NCBI GenBank assembly: GCA_030435675.1
Contig: CM059623.1
Span: 13,734,092-13,798,091 of the forward strand
Direction: 5' to 3'
Source of the DNA: Steinernema hermaphroditum
Lineage: Eukaryota; Nematoda; Chromadorea; Rhabditida; Steinernematidae
DNA length: 64,000 nt
The notes beneath the pieces were generated by a model. The model was not told the origin of the DNA, did no database searches, and saw nothing but the letters and a program-made list of their open reading frames with translations. Shown here one piece after another: positions 27,920-36,719 of the stretch (position 1 is its first letter; each line of letters opens with the position of its first letter). A program made the translations under genes and the position numbers.

Positions 27920-28349
27920 GACCACTGAGGAAGCTGATACCTTGCTCTGCCGAGAAGGCTCTTTTATATCCAAAAATGGGTCATACACAACGTGAGGATA
28001 CGAGTTTTTGACGTCGTTTAGGAACCACACGCATTGTTTCCGACGATTAAATTTGCTTCGCCACAGGAGATCGCACAGCGAAGATCGAAGAAACAAAGGT
28101 TCCGACGGTATTCAGCAGTTAGTGAACCTTTCAAAGAACGTTTTGTGCTCGGGAAGATCACGGACATCTAATCGTCGGAAACAATACGGGCGGTTTTTAA
28201 CCGATCTCAAAAACCCGTTTAGTCGTTCCAACGGCGATTCCTTTACCCATTTTGAGATCGAAGAACCCTTCGGTTCCGCAACATATGACCCATTTTTGGA
28301 TATAAAAGAGCCTTCTGGGCAGAGCAAGGTATCAGCTTCCTCAGTGGTC

Positions 28350-28514
28350 ATGAGGTTCCTGTCGCTTTGGTTTCTTCTCGTCGTCCTGGTGGCTACGGCA
28401 TATGGATGTGCCCCAATGATTAATGGACCGAAAGACAACGGTGGAGGCGGTGGAGGTGGAGGCGGCGGCGGCGGCGGTGGCGGCGGCGGCGGCGGCGAAG
28501 GAGGAAACCCCTAA
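28350..28514 (+). CDS. Secreted poly-glycine peptide d (P2 right), 54 aa
   Basis: Signal peptide ending VATAYG, Cys20, linker APMINGPKDN, 19 Gly, EGGNP. Type B coding and type B promoter (GGATATAAAAGAGCC about 45 bp above the ATG). Nearly identical to gene b apart from the length of the Gly run. Confidence 0.75.
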   Translation: MRFLSLWFLLVVLVATAYGCAPMINGPKDNGGGGGGGGGGGGGGGGGGGEGGNP

Positions 28515-28792
28515 ATTGTGGACAGTCAAGCAGTACCAGCAGCTCCTTTCTTCAAGCACCCCTTCGTCTCTCGCAGAAGAACCGATTCATTCATGTCTGT
28601 ATAGCTATGTTCGTATTTATTCGAATTTGTAATGAGTAAAAGCAAGCAAATCACGTCCTTCTGTATCTTCTACAGTATACTGTGAAGTCTGTGGAATCAG
28701 TTGTGGTAAAGGTTCTCAAATGGTTCTTTCCATTCACTAAGAGAGCACTCGGCAGTGTAGGTGGTAGGATTGGTCAACCGCGCTGCTTTTCA

Positions 28793-28916
28793 TTGGAAAT
28801 TCGAATTTCCACGATTTCCTGGTTGTGCAAGTGGCGATGAACCGCTTTGAAGTTTCAAATCGCCCTAAACAGCTAAAAAAGCAAGTGAACCTATCATTAC
28901 TGGACGCACTGTAGTA
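28793..28916 (-). mobile_element. MITE-like fragment, inverted partner of 31015-31150
   Basis: On the minus strand it begins TACAGTGCGTCCAGTAATGA, continues with GGTTCAC(T)TGC, and then a segment alignable to 31017 onward for about 100 bp. The two copies point away from each other. A third, shorter match (CCGTCCAGTAATGATTGGG) is at 47240. The ends look like those of Tc1/mariner-type elements. Confidence 0.55.
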
Positions 28917-29067
28917 TCGTGAATACTGTTACACATTTTAAAATTGCATTTTCTGTGGAATTTTTGCCTCCTTTGACCTGTTTTTCGTGCGTTGATCGTG
29001 GTCTTCACGTTACTTATTGCTGTAATGCCATTTACTCTGATATTTTCTGCTATTCTCTAGAAAGAAA

Positions 29068-29930
29068 ATGGTATCAATGGAAGGCCGTTCGACCATCGTC
29101 GCACTGCACCAACGTGGATCGTCGAATTCGGTCATCTCAAAGGCGCTCAAACTTCACCGAATGCAGACCCATCGTGTCTTGAAACGGTTTCAGAAGACCG
29201 ATGGAATCAAGGACCATCAGCAAAGAGAGAAACCCCGAACAGGAAAAAACGCAAGAGCTGAATTTGGCCGTCAGGAAGAAAATGAATCGGTATTTGATGG
29301 TAGAGCACAAAATTGGGGACGGAATCATGCAACGGCTCGGAAATGAAAACCTAGGACAAGACCTCAAGTCTGCTAAAGGAAAGCTCCTCACGGGCAACAT
29401 TAACGCCTCCAGGTTGGACAAATGTCGGAATATGAAGAGGCTGAACCGCGGTGGAGCCTTGAACCCCATTCTGTTCGCCGATGAAGCGATTTTTAACGTC
29501 GAATCCCTCTGAAACCCCGAACTGTTACAGAAAGATTCCTTGCAAAACTAGGCTCCTTTTCACACCAAATGGCGCGAAGGTCAACGCGAAAATTTTTCAT
29601 GAGCTAATTTTTTCTTGACATCGTGATTCTCCGCACATTGGCCAATTCAATAAACTTTGAGTGGAGGCACCAGCAGGACTGGGCCCTTACCTATGGCGCG
29701 AAAAAAGTTTTGAACTCCTGTGAGACCACCTACCCCGGCCTTCTGGGGCAAGGACTGCCAAGGATGTTTGGCCCTCAAACTCGCCCGATCTGAACTTCCT
29801 GAATGTCAGTGTTCGAGCGACGAGAGTCGACTCTTTCAAGCACAAGTGGACTCGCTCAAATGCGCTCTGAAGGAAGCTTGAACAGAAATTACTCAAGAAG
29901 ACAATGCGGCTATTTTAAAGAATTTTCGGT
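29068..29930 (+). pseudogene. Tc1/mariner-family transposase pseudogene
   Basis: The N-terminal paired-type helix-turn-helix is clear: GRSTIVALHQRGSSNSVISK, then THRVLKRFQKTDGIKDHQ. After a frameshift at about 29210-29270 the frame continues with VRKKMNR, MQRLGNENLGQDLKSAKGKL, ASRLDKCRNMKRL and ILFADEAIFNVES, the region around the second catalytic-core strand. Stops follow, with further matches in scattered frames (WRHQQDWALTYGAKK; LSSTSGLAQM). It cannot make an active enzyme. It lies between palindromes P2 and P3. Confidence 0.85.
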
Positions 29931-30118
29931 AGCGTTTTGACATCTGCATTGCGGGGATACTGTAGAAGATACAGAAGCGTGATTTGCTTGCTTTTACTCA
30001 TAACAAATTCGAATAAATACGAACATAGCTATACAGACATGAATGAATCGGTTCTTCTTCGAGAGACGAAGGGGTGCTTGAAGAAAGGAGCTGCTGGCAC
30101 TGCTTGACTGTCCACAAT

Positions 30119-30283
30119 TTAGGGGTTTCCTCCTTCGCCGCCTCCACCGCCGCCACCGCCTCCACCGCCGCCTCCACCTCCACCGCCTCCACCGTTGTCT
30201 TTCGGTCCATTAGTCAATGGGGCACAGCCATATGCCGCAGCGGCCAGGACGACGAGAAGAAACCAAAGCGACAGGAACCTCAT
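30119..30283 (-). CDS. Secreted poly-glycine peptide e (P3 left), 54 aa
   Basis: Signal peptide ending AAAAYG, Cys20, linker APLTNGPKDN, 19 Gly, EGGNP. Type A coding placed under a type B promoter, unlike genes a and c. The TATA box is intact (CTTTTATA on the plus strand at about 30325). Function unknown, as for the other copies. Confidence 0.75.
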   Translation of the reverse strand: MRFLSLWFLLVVLAAAAYGCAPLTNGPKDNGGGGGGGGGGGGGGGGGGGEGGNP

Positions 30284-30691
30284 GACCACTGAGGAAGCTG
30301 ATACCTCGCTTTCCCGAGAGAGCTCTTTTATATCCAAAAATGGGTCATATGTTGCGGAACCGAAAGGGTCTTCGACTTCGAATTGGGTAGGGAGATCGCC
30401 GTTGCAACGTGAGTGAACGGGTTTTTGAGATCGGTTAAAAACCGCCCGTATTGTTTCTGACGGTTAAATGTCCGTGATCTTCCCGAACGCAAAACGTTCT
30501 TTGAAAGGTTCACTAACTGCTGAATACCGTCGGAACCTTTGTTTCTTCGATCTTCACAATTCTCATCGTCGGAAACAACGCGTGTGGTTCCTAAACGACG
30601 TTAAAACTAGTATCCTCACGTTGCATATGACCCATTTTTGGATATAAAAGAGCCTTCTCGGCAGAGCAAGGTATCAGCTTCCTCAGTGGTC

Positions 30692-30862
30692 ATGAGGTTC
30701 CTGTCGCTTTGGTTTCTTCTCGTCGTCCTGGTGGCTACGGCATATGGATGTGCCCCAATGATTAATGGACCGAAAGACAACGGTGGAGGCGGTGGAGGTG
30801 AAGGTGGTGGCGGCGGCGGCGGTGGCGGCGGTGGCGGCGGCGGCGAAGGAGGAAATCCGTAA
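30692..30862 (+). CDS. Secreted poly-glycine peptide f (P3 right), 56 aa
   Basis: Signal peptide ending VATAYG, Cys20, linker APMINGPKDN, a Gly run of 21 broken by one Glu, and EGGNP. Type B coding under a type A promoter, the reverse of genes b and d. TATAAAAG lies about 45 bp above the ATG. Confidence 0.75.
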   Translation: MRFLSLWFLLVVLVATAYGCAPMINGPKDNGGGGGGEGGGGGGGGGGGGGGEGGNP

Positions 30863-31014
30863 ATTGTGGACAGTCAAGCAGTACCAGCAGCTTCTTTCTT
30901 CAATCACCCCTTCATCTCTCGCAGAAGAACCGATTCATTCATGTCTGTATAGCTATGATCGTATTCATTCGAGTAATGAGTAAAAGCAAGGGAATTACGC
31001 CCTTCTGTATCTTC

Positions 31015-31150
31015 TACAGTATACTACAATGCGCCCAGTAATGATGGGTTCATCTGCTTTTGCAGCCGTTAAGGGCGATTCGAAATTTCAACGCGGCTCA
31101 TCGTCTATCGCGCAACCAGAAAACCGTGTCTTCCAACATGATAACAGAAC
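31015..31150 (+). mobile_element. MITE-like fragment
   Basis: Begins TACTACAATGCGCCCAGTAA directly at the right end of P3, then GGGTTCATCTGC, GGGCGATTCGAAATTTCAA and GCGCAACCAGAAAACCGTG. It aligns with the reverse complement of 28793-28916. Confidence 0.55.
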
Positions 31151-31803
31151 ACATAATTCGACGTAGAGCCGGCCATTGGACTTTCTGCCCCGCAGAAACA
31201 GATGATTGGAAAAAAATGCCGTATGATAAAGCGTGTCCAATAACGGACATACACCTTTTGACCGGGCTTAGGAAACTAATGATGAGCTGACAGATTTCAG
31301 TGTGACTCGATACTTTACCTTCTGCAACTTGATTCACTCAGATACATCGATCTCATGTGGTATTTTAGGTGACAGTTGTTAAGACTGCTATGAACATGAA
31401 GGCTGTCAGGCACGCACTTCGTCCACATTTTCCTGTTCCGTTTTCGGTACTGGTTTTTTAAAGTAAAGGGCTTCCTTCTATCGCCACATGCTACTCTTGC
31501 TCCCAATTTGTGTTTTATTCTGGTCACGAGATTCTTGCAAGGCTGTGCCCTCTTATCACACCGGCAGTCAATAACGTCTGATTGCTGTGGTCGCTATCAA
31601 TTGACCAACAAACACTTTCGTGCGTGTACGCGCTGTTGTGATTGATGCTGATCACGTTTTCATTGCAGGACGTGCTCAGTCGTTTATTACCCAATGATAA
31701 GAGAGCATCGGTTCTACCTACTCAATCATTTTATCGCCTTGTTTTGAACAAAAAAAAAACACATTTATCGATGAAACATTCGATAACTACTGCACTCCAA
31801 ATT
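31151..31803. other. Intergenic
   Basis: No gene seen downstream (3') of the minus-strand lectin gene 3. Confidence 0.35.
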
Positions 31804-33702
31804 TCACTTCTTCTTGAAGTTTCGTCTCGGGAGCTCGCAGATGGCCCAGAACACCTGATCGCAATGGTAGGTGCTCCATTGCATGTCATCCGTAGATTGC
31901 TAAATTCGTAATTTTGGTAGGCCTACCTATAACAATAAAACTTACGAAGACACAATTGCCGTAACCTTTCATCGGGTTTGAACGCTCCCAATTCTGGAAA
32001 TCGACCTTGGAACCGTCGGTCCAGGAGAGCGTCAGGTTACTGTCCACTTTACCGCCGATCCAGAAGGGGCCACCACCGGCCGACGCCATGATCGGTTCCA
32101 TGAGTCTGATGTCTTCCTTGCTGTGGATAGAAGCCAGATGGCCACCACCCATCAGGCAGTATTGTTCGGCGATGTCCCATGTGGCCAGGTTTGTTGCTTC
32201 ATAGCAGTACTCTCCCCAGCATTCAACTGGAGGAGGCTGAGCATTGGGCACTGAAATCGTTGAACGATTCAGAGGTGTTTGAATCTGATCACTCGCGTTA
32301 CCCTATGTCTGTGCCAGGTTTGGGCTCGATCAGAGACAGGCACGCTGAAGCATGCAGTCAAAAGATTCTGATCTTCGGATAGTCAAGCCAAGCTCAAGAC
32401 AGAAGACACAACGTTCACAGATTTTAGCCTGAATCGAAATTTTCCTCAATTTCTGTAGTCACAAGGAGAGATGCCAAACTATTCCACACTGGCAAGGAGG
32501 TTGACATATCAGAGTGTAGCAAAACCTGATAGGTTCCATCGGTGAATGACCTCACAAAAGCCCAAAGAAAAGGTAAAAAAACTGATAAGACCTCCGTATC
32601 TTTTGTGCCATCAGGGACACCGTGCTAGGACTCCTTCGGCGTGGAACAATTTGAGAGCTGTCCTTGTCAGATTCTTCGGTCTTATGCGGTATTTTGGAAT
32701 TACAACTGTTAAGGATCTTGAATAAGAAGGCTCTCAGTTCTTTGTGTTCGTTGTTGTTTCCAATTGAATTCCAGTCATTAACACAAGCAAGGAATCCGAA
32801 TAAAATGCATAATCGAAAATGGCAACCAAGACATATCCGGCACCCAAAGTATTGTTACTTTTAAACGGTGTTTACATGGTCTATGCCTACCTCCGTGCCA
32901 ATTTTCACCTCGATTTCATACGGACACTTCGGAATATTTCTTTGTCAGACCAAGCTGTCCCATCTAGGCAGTATACACGAATATATACGAATTGAAGGCT
33001 TGAAAAATTCCAGAAACTTTTAGATTTAAAAAGAGCTCTACGACTCGACCTTCTGAAATTCTTCGCTTTACCAGCGCTGTGCGGCGTTGCGTTCAATGAG
33101 GAATAAACGCGGCTTCGCACCCTCTAGTACTAAAAGCCAAGTAGCCTTGCGGGCGGCACGACACCAATGCACCAATGTATTCAGGAATTGCAATCATCCG
33201 GCATCAACTTACAGGTGAACGGAGTGTAACAGGCATAGCCATGCTGCTTTGAATTGCAGTCCGCAGCAGACCACAGCATCGTGAGAGGGTCATAGAGAAG
33301 ACAGTCATCGCCATTCTTGTTGCTGGGCTGTCCAGCCGCCCACTGGCTGTAGTCAAAGGGTGTCCCATCTAGCCAGCTCCATGTGCCGTTGTTGAAGACG
33401 TCGCGTCCGCCGATCCAGTACGGGCCATTGTTCCATTCTAAAGATAGAAAGAAAATTGTGCATGTAGATGGCTGAGATGTCAACTTACGGGCGAGGATTA
33501 CGTTCGTGAGGTCACCGTGATCGGAAGTGAGATTGCCTTTCCGACTGGCACAGAACTTCTGGGCCGCATCGAAAGTGACAGAATCATTGTAATAGTTTAG
33601 ACATCGGCTGTCGTCATCGAGAAGGACGCCGTTGCTGCCACACCATTGCTGACACAGAAGGCACGGTAGAAGGATCGAGAAGAACAGGAGAGACAACTTC
33701 AT
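31804..33702 (-). CDS. Secreted C-type lectin with two CTLDs (CTL-3), 279 aa
   Basis: Minus-strand exons in order: 33702-33489, 33437-33213, 32250-31946, 31899-31804 (phases 1, 1, 0). Signal peptide MKLSLLFFSILLPCLLCQ. CTLD1 has YWIGGRDVFNNGTWSW and QPS where others have EPN; CTLD2 has FWIGGKV and LSWTDGSKVDF and ends CELPRRNFKKK. CTLD2 closely resembles that of CTL-6 (PPPVECWGEYC; CELPRRN). It is the only lectin in the cluster on this strand. The 962-bp intron 2 is unusually long and contains a dispersed-element fragment. The upstream TGATAAAAG (plus 33742-33750) combines a GATA site with a TATA-like box. Confidence 0.9.
33102..33172 (-). mobile_element. Fragment E of the dispersed element, in CTL-3 intron 2
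   Basis: The plus strand reads AATAAACGCGGCTTCGCACC, then TACTAAAAGCCAAGTAGCC and GCGGGCGGCA, the reverse complement of the right end of copies A and D. The hairpin is shortened. Confidence 0.6.
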
Positions 33703-33741
33703 GACTGAAGAGTTAAAGTGGAAAGTGCCCTTTGTGCTGCT

Positions 33742-33750
33742 CTTTTATCA
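33742..33750 (-). promoter_or_regulatory. GATA/TATA element of CTL-3
   Basis: TGATAAAAG on the minus strand, about 40 bp above the ATG at 33702. The same nonamer occurs above CTL-4 at 33999-34007. Confidence 0.45.
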
Positions 33751-33998
33751 ACTGGACAGGCTTGCACGCTGCAAGGAGGTGGTGATAAGAAGAAGCATGT
33801 GACGATCGGTCTACGAACTTCTGAAGTGGTCCCTACCCCACCTAAGGATCTTTTCGGGTATAGAGGACAAACCGTGTTCTAACAAATAAAAGAACCATGG
33901 CTGAACCTTGTTCCGTAGATTCATCACATTTACACGTCTGTTGCTTAAGAAACCTGCATGCTCTAGGATCAATCTCTCCTTGAGACCATGTGCCCAGC

Positions 33999-34022
33999 TG
34001 ATAAAAGAGCTCCTCATAAAAG
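33999..34022 (+). promoter_or_regulatory. GATA site and TATA-like box of CTL-4
   Basis: TGATAAAAG at 33999-34007 and CATAAAAG at 34015-34022, 36-58 bp above the ATG at 34058. Confidence 0.45.
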
Positions 34023-34057
34023 CGCCCGTTTGTGCCGCTCTCTGATCAGTCCCAACC

Positions 34058-34800
34058 ATGCGCATTCTTCTCGTCCTATTCGCCTCTCTTGTCGCCGTCT
34101 TGTTCGCCGATGACCAATGCAACACCGGTTTCCTCTCCAACGGCGACGATCCGACCGACAACACCTGGTTCTGCGTCAGGCACTACAACATCACCGCCAA
34201 CTACCCGGACGCGAAGAAGTTCTGTGAAAGCCAAGGAGCCACGATGGTGTCGGTGCACAGGAAGATCCAAGACGAGTCTTTGACGAGTGAGTTGTGAAGA
34301 ATGGAGCATAACAAATCTATTGTTTTAGTCTTCGATCAGTACCCGACATTTTGGATCGGAGGTCGAGACGTTTACAACAACGGCACTTGGTCGTGGGAAG
34401 ACGGAACGAAGTGGGATTACAGTAGTTGGGCAGCTGGAGCACCCTACAAGGGTCTTGGCTGGGATTGCATTATGGTTGACCCGTACACAGGCCTGTGGCA
34501 GAACTACAACTGCGACAATCACAAGGGTGGTGTGTGTTGTAGCACTCCGTACCATTGTAAGTGTCTCCATGGTTAAATCCATGATTGTTTGGCTTTTTTT
34601 AGAGACTCCAAAGCTTCGTACAAGCCATAGTGAAGATTTTACCACATTATGCGATTGCTATTTTATGTTTCTTGAGTGCCTGAAGGTTTGAGATAAATCC
34701 AATAGAAACATCATTTATGACACTGCAGTCTAAGAGTTGGACCGACATGGGATGTCTCCTTTCGGAGACGCCGATCCAGTGAAATTTAGCAATCCGATCT
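34058..34800 (+). CDS. C-type lectin reduced to one CTLD (CTL-4)
   Basis: Exons 34058-34286 and 34329-34556 encode a signal peptide (MRILLVLFASLVAVLFA) and a full CTLD1 (FWIGGRDVYNNGTWSWEDG; GAPY in place of EPN). The second CTLD is missing. After exon 2 (phase 1) the next acceptor (34601 region) gives an immediate TAG, and a relic of exon 4 (KSWTDMGCLLSETPIQ, about 34727-34790) has no exon 3 before it. Joining exon 2 to that relic gives a stop as well. The product would be a single-domain lectin of about 150 aa. The coding sequence probably ends near 34560-34610; the end given includes the exon 4 relic. Confidence 0.75.
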
Positions 34801-35131
34801 GACTCAGTTGGCCAGAACTCCGACGTCTGCGCCACCAGCCGATGATGGATCTATTCGGTATGCCAAGCCTCAACCCGTGCCAGTTCCTCATGTCACATCT
34901 TGATGGGATCGTTGTCTTCTGCTCACACGTGCCCTGTGCCAGAGAAAGAAGAAGGCCAATGACTACAGTGCGCTGTTTGATCTTTCTTTCGTGCCATAAT
35001 AAGTGACTTGCTCAAGGAGTACATTCGGTCAACGTAGCCCATCGCCATTAGAGAAAGTCGTTAGAACACCAGCTTTACTGATGTCCCACATATAACCAAA
35101 TCCGACTCAATGGTGAACAGCACGCAAAGCA
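34801..35131. other. Intergenic
   Basis: Nothing recognisable between the CTL-4 relic and palindrome P4. Confidence 0.3.
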
Positions 35132-35271
35132 AAGGACGTGATTTAGTTGCTCTTACTCATAAAAGATGAATACGAACACAACTATACAGACATCAATGAA
35201 TCGGTTCTTGTGCGAGAGATGAAGGGGTGCTTGAAGAAAGGAGCTGCTGGTACTGCTTGACTGTCCACAAT

Positions 35272-35289
35272 TTAGGGGTTTCCTCCTTC

Positions 35290-35320
<31 letters not shown>

Positions 35321-35436
35321 CCGCCTCCACCTCCACCGCCTCCACCGTTGTCTTTCGGTCCATTAGTCAATGGGGCACAGCCATATGCCGCAGCGGCCAG
35401 GACGACGAGAAGAAACCAAAGCGACAGGAACCTCAT
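35272..35436 (-). CDS. Secreted poly-glycine peptide g (P4 left), 54 aa
   Basis: Signal peptide ending AAAAYG, Cys20, linker APLTNGPKDN, 19 Gly, EGGNP. Type A coding under a type B promoter (GTTGCGGAACCGAAGGG upstream on the plus strand). Its mature sequence equals that of gene e. Confidence 0.75.
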
Positions 35437-35867
35437 GATCACTGAGGAAGCTGATACCTTGCTCTGCCGAGAAGGTTCTTTTATATCCAAAAAATGGGTC
35501 ATATGTTGCGGAACCGAAGGGTTCTTCGATCTCAAAATGGGTAAAGGAATCGCCGTTGGAATGAGTAAACGGGTTTTTGAGATCGGTTAAAAACCGGCCA
35601 TATTGTTTCTGACGATTAGATGTCCGTGATCTTCCCGAGCACAAAACGTTGTTTGAAAGGTTCACTAACTGCTGAATACCATCGGAACCTTTGTTTCTTC
35701 GATCTTCGCTGCGCGATCTCCTGCGGCAAAGCAAATTTAATCGTCGGAAACAATGCGTGTGGTTCCTAAACGACGTCAAAAACTCGTATCCTCACGTTGT
35801 GTATGACCCATTTTTGGATATAAAAGAGCTCTCTCGGCAGAGCAAGGTATCAGCTTCCCCAGTGGTT

Positions 35868-36011
35868 ATGAGGTTCCTGTCGCTTTGGTTTCTTCTCGTC
35901 GTCCTGGCCGCTGCGGCATATGGATGTGCCCCATTGACTAATGGACCAAAAGACAACGGTGGAGGCGGCGGTGGCGGCGGTGGCGGAGGCGGCGAAGGAG
36001 GAAACCCCTAA
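35868..36011 (+). CDS. Secreted poly-glycine peptide h (P4 right), 47 aa
   Basis: Signal peptide ending AAAAYG, Cys20, linker APLTNGPKDN, only 12 Gly, EGGNP. Type A coding under a type A promoter (CTCGTATCCTCACG); in P1-P3 the right-hand gene is type B. The shortest of the intact copies. Confidence 0.75.
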   Translation: MRFLSLWFLLVVLAAAAYGCAPLTNGPKDNGGGGGGGGGGGGEGGNP

Positions 36012-36158
36012 ACTGTGGACAGTCAACCAGTACCAGCAGCTCCTTTCTTCAAGCAGCCCTTCATCTCTCGGAGAAGAACCGATTCATTTATGGCTGTATA
36101 GTTGTGTTCGTATTTATTCGAGTTTATAATGAGTAAAAGCAAGCAAATCACACCCTTC

Positions 36159-36719
36159 GTGCGTCTTTATATTCACTGGAGAAACTTTCGCCAAAGTTTA
36201 CCTCAATGTAACCCCGAATTCTAACGCAATTTCGTAGAATTTCCATCGGGTGTCGTGTTCGATCAAAACAGAACTACATGTAATACTTCAAGAGAAATCA
36301 AATATCCGTCTATCCACGAATAATGTCAACATATGTTGCCATTCTGTTCCACTGTGCCTACATCTCCTACATCTTGTTGGCCTCCGTCTTGAACTTAAAT
36401 AATGGCCATATTCCACGCGAACTTCCACTTTCTGTTTGTAGCTGCCTTGCAAGTCACTGAAGCCGGTTGTAGTTGTTCAAGCCAACCGTAGTTCTGATGA
36501 AACCAGGAACGCAAGAGCTAATACATATACTATGTATCTTACTCTTGAGTGAGAAGCGCAGTAATTTTAGTGACATGAGCTTATTATCAATCACTACATG
36601 CTTCACTTCATCATCACTAAAGTCGCAGCCATCATCGATCGGGATGTGTGGCTCTGGTCAACTGATAACAGCAGACTAATCGAAATTTTTACCTTCCTGG
36701 CAGTCCGTCATTTGCAACC
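36159..36719 (+). promoter_or_regulatory. Intergenic and promoter of CTL-5
   Basis: No gene. ACTGATAAC (GATA core 36663-36668) lies about 52 bp above the CTL-5 ATG. No clear TATA box. Confidence 0.4.

Larger units (their letters stand above)
27595..28680. repeat. Palindromic cassette P2
   Basis: Starts TATACTGTAGAAGATACAG and ends CTTCTACAGTATAC. It contains genes c (minus) and d (plus) around a ~430-bp centre. Inside, the order A-left, B-right equals P1. Outside, the flanks are inverted relative to P1: lectin exon 4 lies left here and right of P1, while the F-box fragment end lies right here and left of P1. Confidence 0.85.
29957..31024. repeat. Palindromic cassette P3
   Basis: Starts ATACTGTAGAAGATACAG and ends CTTCTACAGTATACT. 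It contains genes e (minus) and f (plus). The coding arms are A-left and B-right as in P1 and P2, but the central spacer is flipped: the B-type promoter (TTGCGGAACCGAA) faces gene e and the A-type promoter (CTAGTATCCTCACGTTGC) faces gene f. Confidence 0.85.
35132..36158. repeat. Palindromic cassette P4
   Basis: Contains genes g (minus) and h (plus). Both terminal GTAGAAGATACAG segments are lost, but the 3' UTR arms (TGAATCGGTTCTT; TTACTCAT) remain. The spacer is in the flipped orientation, B-type promoter left and A-type right. Both coding arms are type A. Confidence 0.8.
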
